Assembly: GCA_041547565.1 (NCBI GenBank)
Contig: JBFEUI010000058.1
Span: 1 to 16,529 of the forward strand
Source: JBFEUI01 sp041547565
GTDB taxonomy: Bacteria; Pseudomonadota; Gammaproteobacteria; Thiohalomonadales; Thiohalomonadaceae
Direction of reading: 5' to 3'
DNA: 16,529 bases
Positions 1-7,502 of the stretch are shown here, piece by piece. Position numbers and translations under genes: made by a program. Under the pieces are notes generated by a model. That model did no database searches, had not been told where the DNA came from, and saw nothing but the letters and a program-made list of their open reading frames with translations. Every line of letters begins with the position of its first letter. The stretch's first letter is position 1.

Positions 1-706
1 CGCCCCCCCCCCCCGCCTCGCTGATGGCGCGCTCTTCACATGGGACCTTGTGCTTGTGGCACAGTTCCACCACCAGATCGCGGGTGATGCCCGGCAGCAG
101 CAGGTTGCTCTTGGGTGGGGTGATGACGCTGCCGTCCTTGACGATAAAGACGTTGGTGGCGGCCCCCTCGGTGACCTCGCCGTCACGCAGCATGATCGCC
201 TCGGTGGCGCCCTGGTCGACAGCCTGCTGGCGCAGCAGGATGTTGGGCAGCAGGGCGATAGACTTGATGTGGCACATCTTCCAGCGGAAATCTTCCACCG
301 TGACGGTGGTGACGCCGTCAAGCAGTGCCGGGGGCACCTCGCCCATCGGGTTGCTCATGGCGAAGACGGTGGGGTCGACGTTCTCCGGAAAGGCGTGGTC
401 GCGTTTGGCGACACCGCGGGTGACCTGCAGGTAGACCGACTGGTCGCCGCCGCCGTTCTCCCTGACCAGTTGCTCGAGCATCTCCGCCCACTCGTCGTGG
501 ACCAGCGGGTTGTCCAGGCGGATTCCGGCCAGGCTGTTATCGAGGCGCTCCAGATGGTGTTGCAGGCGGAACAGGCGGCCATTGTAGACCGGTATCACCT
601 CGTACACGCCATCGCCGAAGACGAAGCCGCGGTCCAGCACAGAAACCTTCGCCTCATCGGCGGGCAGGAAGCGGCCGTTGAGATAGACGATATTGTTGTC
701 GTTCAT
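1..706 (-). CDS. dat: Class IV PLP aminotransferase, D-amino acid transaminase type (C-terminus cut by window edge)
   Basis: The product is a fold-type IV aminotransferase, most like D-alanine aminotransferase, which interconverts D-Ala and D-Glu with 2-oxoacids; branched-chain aminotransferase is the main alternative. Starting at ATG 706-704 it reads 235 codons to the edge; the family is about 285 residues, so roughly 50 are missing. An early DRGFVFGDGVYEV motif (residues 25-37) is typical of the fold. The PLP lysine is likely Lys148 in CHIKSIALLPN, and Glu180 in GEVTEGAATNVF fits the cofactor-binding glutamate. The start overlaps the dacA stop by 4 bp (ATGA), so translation is probably coupled to a D-Ala-releasing carboxypeptidase, which favours a D-Ala substrate. 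The last few codons read as a glycine run from a 12-base homopolymer and are not trusted. Confidence 0.88.
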   Translation of the reverse strand, partial: MNDNNIVYLNGRFLPADEAKVSVLDRGFVFGDGVYEVIPVYNGRLFRLQHHLERLDNSLAGIRLDNPLVHDEWAEMLEQLVRENGGGDQSVYLQVTRGVAKRDHAFPENVDPTVFAMSNPMGEVPPALLDGVTTVTVEDFRWKMCHIKSIALLPNILLRQQAVDQGATEAIMLRDGEVTEGAATNVFIVKDGSVITPPKSNLLLPGITRDLVVELCHKHKVPCEERAISEAGGGG

Positions 707-1863
707 TGCACCATCATCATCACTTGGTCGACCAGGCGGTCGAACAGGGAACCCTCGGGGACATCCTGCAGGGCGATCAGCGGGCGTTCGGCCAGGGTCT
801 CTTCGCCCAGTTTTACCGTGACGTTGCCGAAGCTCTGGCCCTTGCCGGCGGGCGCCACCAGCGGCTGGTCGACCGTCATGGCGGCGTTGAGATTCTTGTA
901 CTGGCCGCGGGGCACGGTGACAAACAGGTCGTTGCCCAGCCCCAGCGGCAGCTGTTCGGCTTCACCCTTCCAGATGCGCATGCTCTTTAGCATCTCGTTG
1001 GCGCCGTAGAGGCGGTGGGTCTCGAAGAAGCGGAAGCCGTAGTTGAGCAGTTTCTGGCTCTCCTGGGCGCGGGCATTTTCACTATTGGTGCCCATGACCA
1101 CGGAAATCAGGCGCATGTCGTTGCGCCGGGCCGAGGCGACCAGGCAGAAACCGGCTGACTCGGTGTGGCCGGTCTTGACGCCATCGACGCTCTCGTCGCG
1201 CCACAGTAGCTTGTTGCGGTTGAACTGCTCGATATTGTTGTACTTGTACTTTTTCTCCGCGTACCACGGGTAGTAGCGCTGGTGGTTGCGGATCAGGGCA
1301 TTGGCCAGGATCGCCATGTCATACGGTGTGGTGTAGTGGTCGCTGTGGGGCAGGCCGGTGGCATTGACGAAATTGCTGTCTTTCATGCCAATGCTGCGGG
1401 CGTGTTCGTTCATCAGGTGGACGAAGGCCTCCTCGCTGCCGGCCACGTACTCGGCCAGGGCGACGGTGGCATCGTTGCCGGACTGGATAATCATCCCCTT
1501 GAGCAGTTCCTTGACCGTGACCTTGGAGCCGACCTCGATGAACATGCGCGAACCTTCCATGCGCCACGCCTTTTCGCTGACGCGCACCTTGTCGTCCAGC
1601 TTGATACGGCCGTTCTCCACCTCGTGGATCACCGCATAGGCGGCGAGCATCTTGGTCAGGCTGGCCGGTTCCATACGCTCCCTGGACTTGTCCTCGGCCA
1701 ACACCTGGCCGCTGTCGTAGTCCATCAGGATGTAGCCGGATGCTGCCAGCGAGGGGGGAGAGGGTATCAGGCGCGGGGCGGCATGGGCGGTTCCGAGTAA
1801 CAGGGACAGGGCGTACAACAGTGGGAGCACTACACGCATGGCGTTAAAAGTATCCTTTTTCAT
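703..1863 (-). CDS. dacA: D-alanyl-D-alanine carboxypeptidase, PBP5/6 family
   Basis: This periplasmic enzyme removes the terminal D-Ala from peptidoglycan pentapeptides and so limits cross-linking. At 386 aa it is of usual length. All three serine-transpeptidase motifs are visible: SLTK at 68-71 (nucleophile Ser68), SGN at 128-130 and KTG at 230-232. A signal peptide ends near AHA (residues 26-28). A short amphipathic C-terminus (GSLFDRLVDQVMMMVQ) fits the membrane anchor of PBP5/6. The ATG at 1863 is preceded by a weak GAG; an in-frame ATG eight codons later has AAGGA 13 nt upstream and is possible, with the signal peptide surviving either way. It lies 258 bp after rlpA and has its own candidate promoter, so it may be a separate unit with the downstream aminotransferase, which it overlaps by 4 bp. 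Confidence 0.96.
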   Translation of the reverse strand: MKKDTFNAMRVVLPLLYALSLLLGTAHAAPRLIPSPPSLAASGYILMDYDSGQVLAEDKSRERMEPASLTKMLAAYAVIHEVENGRIKLDDKVRVSEKAWRMEGSRMFIEVGSKVTVKELLKGMIIQSGNDATVALAEYVAGSEEAFVHLMNEHARSIGMKDSNFVNATGLPHSDHYTTPYDMAILANALIRNHQRYYPWYAEKKYKYNNIEQFNRNKLLWRDESVDGVKTGHTESAGFCLVASARRNDMRLISVVMGTNSENARAQESQKLLNYGFRFFETHRLYGANEMLKSMRIWKGEAEQLPLGLGNDLFVTVPRGQYKNLNAAMTVDQPLVAPAGKGQSFGNVTVKLGEETLAERPLIALQDVPEGSLFDRLVDQVMMMVQ

Positions 1864-1884
1864 GGTCTCAATATTTGCTGCTGT

Positions 1885-1893
1885 ATTGTATCA
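1885..1893 (-). promoter_or_regulatory. Candidate extended -10 promoter element for dacA
   Basis: On the minus strand this reads TGATACAAT, an extended -10 (TG, one base, then TACAAT, one mismatch to TATAAT). It lies 21 nt before the dacA ATG. No good -35 is visible (TTACCG-like at best), which extended -10 promoters tolerate. It is the only promoter-like site I see in the rlpA-dacA spacer on this strand. Confidence 0.35.
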
Positions 1894-2072
1894 ATGCAGG
1901 CCGGTAAACGGTAATGGGCTGACTGCAGGGTGTCGTGGCAGCCAAATGTAGGGTGCTAGTTTAGCGTACCTGTACAGCCGTTAAGGCAACCGGCCTCAAA
2001 TTCCAGCAACATAAACGCCTCGTCAGCCACCGTGCAGGTGCCGCCGAAAACGGCAGTCAGGAGACAGCGGGT

Positions 2073-2096
2073 CGCCGGGCGCTCGGCGCTTTTTTT
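2073..2096 (+). terminator. Intrinsic-terminator-like hairpin with T7 tract, plus strand, without a plus-strand gene
   Basis: The plus strand reads CGCCG, a 6-nt loop, CGGCG, one C, then seven T (2090-2096). A GC stem followed directly by a U-run is the form of a rho-independent terminator for plus-strand transcription, yet all annotated genes on both sides run on the minus strand. It lies about 25 bp beyond the rlpA stop. It may end an antisense or small RNA from the spacer, or be chance; the 5-bp stem is short. Confidence 0.4.
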
Positions 2097-2121
2097 GGTG
2101 CGAACAATCACGGGGGGGATG

Positions 2122-3039
2122 TCAGTCGATGGTAATACGCGGTGTGCCGACACCCAGGCCGCTGATTTCGCTGGCCATGCGGTCTGCCTCCTCGACCGAG
2201 GCGATCGGGCCGATGCGCACGCGGTAGACGGTCTGGTTGTTGCTGGCGCCCTGATGGATGGCGGCCTTGCTGACATTGTTGAGCATCAGTTTGGAGCGCA
2301 ACTGCTCGGCGTTGCTGCGGCTGATAAAGGCGCCGACCTGCAGGTAGAGCGTTGGCTCCTTCGCTGCGGGCTTGGCTGCCGGTGCAGCGGCCGGCTGGGG
2401 TGAATAGTTCACCGGCACGGCAGCGGCTGCCGGCGTGCTGGCCGGCGGCTGCGATTTGCTTGCTACACGGGTGACGGGCGTGGGGGGCGGGACCGGTTCG
2501 CGATGGCCCGGGCCGACGGCACGGATCTCCACCAGTCCGGTGCCGGTTTCGACGATCCCCAGTTTGCTGGCGGCCGCGTAGGAGAGGTCGATGATGCGGT
2601 TGTCGTGGAACGGGCCGCGGTCATTGACCCGCACCACGGTGCTGCGGCCGTTGCGCAGGTTGGTTACCTGCAGGTAGGTGGGGATGGGCAGCGTCTTGTG
2701 CGCCGCACTCATGGCGTACATGTTGTAGGTTTCACCGTTGGAGGTCTTGCGGCCGTGGAACTTGCGTCCGTACCAGGAGGCAATGCCGCGTTCCACGAAG
2801 CCGGCGCTGCTCTGCTTGACGTAGTAGCGCTTGCCGCGTACCACATAGGTGCTGGGGTTGCCCTGCTTGCTGCGTGCTTCGTTGCGCGGCACCAGGTCGG
2901 GCACGTGTTTCATGTTCATCGAGCGGCTGGGGCCGTAGTCGCTGCGGGAGAGGCTGCCGCAGGCGCTTAGCGCGAGCAGGGCCGTGACCAGTGTGGCGAT
3001 GGCACTGATGTGGTATGCGCTTGTCTCGGTTCTCCCCAT
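2122..3039 (-). CDS. rlpA: RlpA, septal/rare lipoprotein A, lytic transglycosylase with SPOR domain
   Basis: This outer-membrane lipoprotein is expected to cleave peptidoglycan strands lacking stem peptides and to bind denuded glycan at the septum. Its 305 residues carry a lipobox LSAC with lipidated Cys27, a double-psi beta-barrel at about 84-172, a Pro/Ala-rich linker (about 181-228) and a C-terminal SPOR domain (about 230-305, starting LYLQVGAF). Glu103 (in TSNGETYN) and Asp140 (in VRVNDRGPF) are 37 residues apart, matching the catalytic pair reported for Pseudomonas RlpA, so the enzyme is probably active, unlike E. coli RlpA as usually described. ATG 3039 is two bases after the mltB stop, with AAGGGG about 7 nt upstream, so it is co-transcribed with mltB. 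Confidence 0.95.
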   Translation of the reverse strand: MGRTETSAYHISAIATLVTALLALSACGSLSRSDYGPSRSMNMKHVPDLVPRNEARSKQGNPSTYVVRGKRYYVKQSSAGFVERGIASWYGRKFHGRKTSNGETYNMYAMSAAHKTLPIPTYLQVTNLRNGRSTVVRVNDRGPFHDNRIIDLSYAAASKLGIVETGTGLVEIRAVGPGHREPVPPPTPVTRVASKSQPPASTPAAAAVPVNYSPQPAAAPAAKPAAKEPTLYLQVGAFISRSNAEQLRSKLMLNNVSKAAIHQGASNNQTVYRVRIGPIASVEEADRMASEISGLGVGTPRITID

Positions 3040-3041
3040 GC

Positions 3042-4052
3042 TTACCCCTTGCGCGGTTTGTTCTGTTTCAGTTCGGCTGCCCGCGTGGTGCGGATCGCCT
3101 CGCTCAGCTGGTAGACGGCCATGGCGTAGAGCGGGCTGTGGTTATAGCGGGTAATGACGTAGAAATTGTGCTGTGCCACCCAGTATTCGTGCCCCCCCGG
3201 TGTTTCCAGTGCGAGCAGGGCAACGCTCGCATCCGCCGGCACACTCCCTATAGGTTTGACGCCAAGTTGCTGCAGTTGTTCCACGCTGAAGCTGGGTTTG
3301 TAGCCCTTCTTTACGGCGCTCTGGAAGCGGCTGCCGCGCACCTCGGCACGGTTGGCGATACCCTCGCCGCGCCGCCAGTGATGTCGCTTGAAGTAGTTGG
3401 CGACACTGCCAATGACATCGGCATTGTTTTCCCACAGGTCGCGGCGGCCGTCACCGTCGAAGTCGATGGCATAGCTGCGGAAACTGCTGGCGATAAACTG
3501 CGGCTTGCCCATGGCCCCGGCATAGGAGCCCTTCATCGACAGTGGGTCGACACCCTCCTCGCGACTCATGATGAGAAACTCTTCCAGCTGGCGGCGGAAG
3601 AACTTGGCCCGCGGCGGGTAGTCGAAGCCGAGCGTGGCGAGCGAATCCATCACCCGATACCGTCCGGCATGGCGCCCGTAACGGGTCTCCACGCCGATAA
3701 TGGCAACGATGATGGAGGACGGTATGCCGTACTCCTGCTCCGCCCGCTTCAGAATATCGGCATTTTCGCGCCAGAACTCGACCCCCTGCCTGATGCGCGA
3801 TTCGGTCAGAAAAATCGGCCGGTACTCGTGCCAGGGTTTGGCCTCGGCGGGGCGGGTGATGGCATCGATGATCGATTGCTGGTACTCGGTGTTGCGAAAC
3901 CACTTCCTCAGGTCGGTGCGCTTAAAGCCGTGTTCCTGGCTCATGCGCTGGATGAACCCGGTGACCTCGGGATGCTTGGAATAGTCGGCTTTGGCCGCGC
4001 CGCCGAGCAGCAGGCCGGGAAGCAGAATCGGCAGTGACAGGTAACGAAACAC
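3042..4052 (-). CDS. mltB: Membrane-bound-type lytic murein transglycosylase B, apparently without lipobox
   Basis: The product is a lytic transglycosylase that cleaves the MurNAc-GlcNAc bond of peptidoglycan in the periplasm, making 1,6-anhydro ends. At 336 aa it has the SLT-2/MltB fold: the catalytic Glu122 lies in GVETRYG, followed by GSYAGAMGKPQF (the GQPQF-like variant of the family motif) and the calcium-loop-like DFDGDGRRDLW. The hydrophobic N-terminus ends in GGAAKA with no cysteine, so it looks like a cleaved signal peptide giving a soluble protein, unlike E. coli MltB, which is a lipoprotein. The start is GTG at 4052-4050; a stop lies just upstream in frame and the next Met is residue 37. 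GAGGAG sits within the 3' end of rodA, 12 nt before the start, a rather long spacing. The gap to rodA is 8 bp. Confidence 0.93.
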   Translation of the reverse strand: MFRYLSLPILLPGLLLGGAAKADYSKHPEVTGFIQRMSQEHGFKRTDLRKWFRNTEYQQSIIDAITRPAEAKPWHEYRPIFLTESRIRQGVEFWRENADILKRAEQEYGIPSSIIVAIIGVETRYGRHAGRYRVMDSLATLGFDYPPRAKFFRRQLEEFLIMSREEGVDPLSMKGSYAGAMGKPQFIASSFRSYAIDFDGDGRRDLWENNADVIGSVANYFKRHHWRRGEGIANRAEVRGSRFQSAVKKGYKPSFSVEQLQQLGVKPIGSVPADASVALLALETPGGHEYWVAQHNFYVITRYNHSPLYAMAVYQLSEAIRTTRAAELKQNKPRKG

Positions 4053-4060
4053 GGTGTGGT

Positions 4061-5152
4061 TTAGCTCCTCAACAGCTTTTTATGCGTCTGTATAGACATC
4101 AGGATACCGAAAGAGGCCATCACGGTCACCATTGAACTGCCACCGTAGCTGATCAGGGGCAGCGGCAGACCGACCACGGGCAGCAGTCCGCTGACCATGC
4201 CGATGTTGACGAACACGTAGACCAGGAAGGTCATGATCAGGCCGCCGCTGAGCAGGCGCTGAAAGCTGTCCTGGCCCGCAACCGCGATGAGCAGACCGCG
4301 CACGATGATCAGCATGTAGAGGGTGAGTAGCACCAGCGCCCCCATCATGCCGAATTCCTCGCCCAGTACGGCAAAGATAAAGTCGGTGGAGCGCTCCGGC
4401 AGAAACTCCAGGTGGGACTGGGTGCCGTTGAGCCAGCCCTTGCCGTACAGCCCGCCCGAGCCGATGGCGATCTTCGACTGGATGATATGGTAGCCGGCAC
4501 CGAGCGGATCGCTCTCCGGGTTGAGGAAGGTGAGTACCCGCTGGCGCTGGTAGTCGTGCATGAAAAACTTCCATACCAGCGCGGCGGTGGGGATCATCAG
4601 CAGGATGGCCGAGCCGACCAGACGCCAGGAGACGCTGGCGAACAGCAGCACGAAGATACCGGAGCTGGCTACCAGCAGCGCGGTGCCCAGATCCGGCTGT
4701 TTGGCGATCAGCAGGGTGGGTACCAGCACAATGAGCAGGGCGATAATGAGGTGGCGCGTGCTGGGCGGGATCGGCCGTTCGGCCAGGTACCAGGCGACCA
4801 TCATCGGCACCACCAGCTTCATCATCTCCGAGGGCTGGAAGCGCACCACACCCAGGTCGAGCCAGCGCTGCGCCCCCTTGCCCACCACACCCATTACCAG
4901 CACCGCTACCAGCAGGGCGATACCGATGCCGTAGAGCCAGGGCGCCCAGCGCAGCAGGGTGTCGGGATTGACCTGGGCCAGCACCAGCATTACCCCGAAG
5001 GCGACAGCCATGCGCAGCAGCTGGCGCTGGATCAGGGCGAACTCCTGGTTGCCCGCACTGTACAGGATGGTTAGGCCGAAAGCGGCCAGAACCAGTAGGC
5101 CGAACAGCAGTGGCAAGTCGATATGCAGGCGCCGGATGAGTTCCTTGATCAC
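4061..5152 (-). CDS. rodA: Rod-shape peptidoglycan glycosyltransferase RodA (SEDS family)
   Basis: RodA polymerises lipid II into glycan strands during side-wall growth and works in a complex with PBP2. This is a 363-residue multi-pass membrane protein with about ten hydrophobic segments. Family motifs are present: GAQRWLDLG (93-101), QPSEMMKL (106-113), QPDLGT (152-157), ERSTDFIFAVLGEE with the essential aspartate at Asp257, and PLPLISYGGSSM near the end. The start is GTG (5152-5150), which overlaps the mrdA stop as GTGA and is preceded by GGGAGG with 8-nt spacing, so the start is well supported and translation is probably coupled to its partner PBP2. Length and motifs are normal for the family. 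Confidence 0.97.
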   Translation of the reverse strand: MIKELIRRLHIDLPLLFGLLVLAAFGLTILYSAGNQEFALIQRQLLRMAVAFGVMLVLAQVNPDTLLRWAPWLYGIGIALLVAVLVMGVVGKGAQRWLDLGVVRFQPSEMMKLVVPMMVAWYLAERPIPPSTRHLIIALLIVLVPTLLIAKQPDLGTALLVASSGIFVLLFASVSWRLVGSAILLMIPTAALVWKFFMHDYQRQRVLTFLNPESDPLGAGYHIIQSKIAIGSGGLYGKGWLNGTQSHLEFLPERSTDFIFAVLGEEFGMMGALVLLTLYMLIIVRGLLIAVAGQDSFQRLLSGGLIMTFLVYVFVNIGMVSGLLPVVGLPLPLISYGGSSMVTVMASFGILMSIQTHKKLLRS

Positions 5153-7014
5153 GGTTTCAACCTCCCGTTGTCATCGAGCAGGAAGCCGTCCATCACCTGC
5201 CGGGCGATGGGGGCGGCCACGGCGCCGCCGCTACCGCCGTTCTCCACGATCAGCGCGACGGCAATACGTGGATTGTCGACCGGTGCGAAGGAGATAAACA
5301 GGGCGTGGTCGCGCAGGCGTTTGGCGATCTCCTCCTCCTTGTATTCCTCATCCTGCTTGATGCCGAATACCTGGGCGGTGCCGGTCTTTCCCGCCACCTT
5401 GTAGGGCAGGTTGCGGTTGATGCGGCGTGCTGTACCGGTTAGGCCATGCACCACCTGGGTCATGGCGCGGAAGATGCGATCCCAGCGCTCCGGGTCAATG
5501 ATCTCGACGCCCTGGAGATGGAGCGGAGACGGTTGCGTCACCTCGTCGCTGGTCTGGTCGATGATGTGGTTGACCACGGCGGGCTGCACCCGTTTGCCGC
5601 GGGCGGCCAGGGTGGCGGTAATGTGCGCCAACTGCAGCGGGGTACTGAGGGTGAAGCCCTGGCCGATGCTGGTGATCAGCGTCTCGCCCGGGAACCACGG
5701 CTGACGTTTGTTGCGTCGCTTCCACTCCCGTGACGGCATCAGGCCGCCCGCCTCGCCGACCAGGTCGATGCCGGTCCTGCGGCCGAGCCCGAATGCCTTG
5801 AGGTAGCTGGAGATGCGGTCGATGCCCAGCATGCGACCCAGATCGTAGAAGAACACGTCGCACGACTCGACGATGGCGCGCGTCAATCCGATCTCGCCGT
5901 GCCCCTCTTTTTTCCAGTCGCGATACTTGTGGTCGTCGTTCTCCAACTGGTAGTAGCCGTGACAGGGGACCGAGTCGGCGGTGGTAATGACCTGGTGTTC
6001 CAGTCCCGCCAGACCGACAAACGGCTTGATGGTGGAACCTGGCGGGTACTGACCCTTGAGCGCGCGATTGAACAGGGGTTTGTCACGCGAGGTGCTCAGG
6101 GCACGATAGGTCTTGTGGTCGATACCGTTAACGAACAGGTTGCTGTCGTAGCTGGGCATACTCACCAGGGCAAGCACGGCCCCGCTTTGCGGTTCGAGCG
6201 CCACCAGGGCACCGCGCTCTCCGGCAAAGGCATTGGCGGCGATGCGTTGCAGCCGCACGTCGATATTGAGATGCAGGTTGTGGCCCGGCAGCGGCGGGGT
6301 GCGCTGCAGTACCCTGAGGATGCGCCCGCTGGCATTGGTTTCGACCTGTTGATGGCCGACGGTGCCGTGTAGCAGTGCTTCGTAACTCTTTTCGACCCCC
6401 ACCTTGCCGATATGGGTGGTGGCGCTGTAGTTGGAGGGGTCCTTGAGGTTGCGCAGTTCACGCTCGTTGATGCGCCCGACATAGCCGACCGTGTGTGCGG
6501 TGAGCGGTCCGAGCGGGTAGTGGCGCGTGAGACGCGAGTTGATTTCCACGCCTTCCAGCCGGTGACGGTTGACCGAGATACGCGCCACCTCCTCGTCGCT
6601 GAGACGAAAGCGCAGCGGTACCTTCTCAAAGCGGCGGTGGCGTTTGAGCAGGCGATAAAAGCGCTCGATGTCCGATTCGCTGACCTCGATCAGCTTGCCG
6701 ATGGCCGACAGGGTCTGTCCCATCGAGGCGACACGCTCAGGGATGATCTCCAGGCTGTAGCTGGGCATGTTCTGTGCGAGTACCACGCCGTTGCGGTCAT
6801 AGATAAGGCCGCGGGTCGGGGCAATGGGCAGAATATCCACGCGGTTGTTCTGCGACAGGGTGGTGTAGTGTTCGTGACTGATTATCTGCAGGTAAGCCAG
6901 GCGGGCGACGAGTAGGACCACCAGGACAAGCCCCCCGATGGCGGCGACAATTGCCCGGTTGCGAAAAAGATAACGCTCCCGAATCGGGTTTTTCAGATGG
7001 CCGTGCAGTGCCAT
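5149..7014 (-). CDS. mrdA: Penicillin-binding protein 2, elongation-specific transpeptidase
   Basis: PBP2 is the class B transpeptidase that cross-links the strands made by RodA during rod elongation. The 621-aa protein has an N-terminal membrane anchor (about 21-43), a dimerisation/pedestal region (about 60-240) and a transpeptidase domain (about 265-605). Active-site motifs are STIK at 327-330 (nucleophile Ser327), SCD at 384-386 (the PBP2 form of SxN) and KTG at 543-545. The ATG at 7014-7012 overlaps the mreD TAA by one base (TAATG), and its own stop overlaps rodA by 4 bp. In E. coli mrdA-rodA sit apart from mreBCD; here they follow mreD directly. Confidence 0.97.
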   Translation of the reverse strand: MALHGHLKNPIRERYLFRNRAIVAAIGGLVLVVLLVARLAYLQIISHEHYTTLSQNNRVDILPIAPTRGLIYDRNGVVLAQNMPSYSLEIIPERVASMGQTLSAIGKLIEVSESDIERFYRLLKRHRRFEKVPLRFRLSDEEVARISVNRHRLEGVEINSRLTRHYPLGPLTAHTVGYVGRINERELRNLKDPSNYSATTHIGKVGVEKSYEALLHGTVGHQQVETNASGRILRVLQRTPPLPGHNLHLNIDVRLQRIAANAFAGERGALVALEPQSGAVLALVSMPSYDSNLFVNGIDHKTYRALSTSRDKPLFNRALKGQYPPGSTIKPFVGLAGLEHQVITTADSVPCHGYYQLENDDHKYRDWKKEGHGEIGLTRAIVESCDVFFYDLGRMLGIDRISSYLKAFGLGRRTGIDLVGEAGGLMPSREWKRRNKRQPWFPGETLITSIGQGFTLSTPLQLAHITATLAARGKRVQPAVVNHIIDQTSDEVTQPSPLHLQGVEIIDPERWDRIFRAMTQVVHGLTGTARRINRNLPYKVAGKTGTAQVFGIKQDEEYKEEEIAKRLRDHALFISFAPVDNPRIAVALIVENGGSGGAVAAPIARQVMDGFLLDDNGRLKP

Positions 7015-7502
7015 TAATGCACCTGTAAACGACGGCGCAGGTCACGCATCAGGACAAAGATCCAGGGCCACAGTACCATGCTGCTGGCCGCCGGTAGCCA
7101 GTAGAACCAGCTGCCCGGCGTTTGGCCTATTATCCCCTTGACCCACAGTACGATAAGCAGTTCAAGCAGTACCAGCATCATGACGATGATGGCCTGCTGC
7201 CACAGTGGGTAGAGGCGCAGACGCTGATAGATGCTGTGGGTGATGAATGCCACCACGGCAAGTGCCAGGGCATACTGGCCCAGCACCGAACCCCTGACCA
7301 CATCCAGCAGCAGACCGAGTATCCAGGCGATGCCGACGCCGACCCGCTGCGGCAGCGCCATGCACCAGTAGATCAGGGCAAGGGTGACCCACTCGGGGCG
7401 CAGATTGGCAGCCCAGTCGGGCAGCGGCATCATGGTCAGCAGCAGGGCTACGACAAAGCTCAGGGTGATGACCCAGCCCCCGCTGTGGCTCGCCATTTTC
7501 AT
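7014..7502 (-). CDS. mreD: Rod-shape-determining membrane protein MreD
   Basis: MreD is a small inner-membrane protein of the elongation complex that links with MreC, RodA and PBP2. The 162 residues form about five hydrophobic segments and contain GLLLDVVRGSVLGQYAL, the characteristic MreD stretch. Three in-frame ATGs are possible (7526, 7502, 7496). I chose 7502 because it overlaps the mreC TGA as ATGA and lies 6 nt after GGGGAGGA; the longer form would overlap mreC by 28 bp and add a charged leader that MreD proteins lack. The stop overlaps the mrdA start by one base. Confidence 0.92.
   Translation of the reverse strand: MKMASHSGGWVITLSFVVALLLTMMPLPDWAANLRPEWVTLALIYWCMALPQRVGVGIAWILGLLLDVVRGSVLGQYALALAVVAFITHSIYQRLRLYPLWQQAIIVMMLVLLELLIVLWVKGIIGQTPGSWFYWLPAASSMVLWPWIFVLMRDLRRRLQVH

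Noticed and set aside
50..1009. 319-codon plus-strand open frame over the aminotransferase and dacA
   Set aside because: It is antisense to two clearly conserved genes, has no family resemblance, and is rich in residues expected from reading GC-rich codons backwards.
1956..2276. 106-codon minus-strand frame crossing the end of rlpA and the spacer
   Set aside because: It overlaps the SPOR-coding end of rlpA in another frame, has low-complexity composition and no ribosome binding site.
3015..4037. 340-codon plus-strand open frame opposite mltB
   Set aside because: It mirrors mltB almost exactly; mltB has its catalytic motifs, while this frame shows none.
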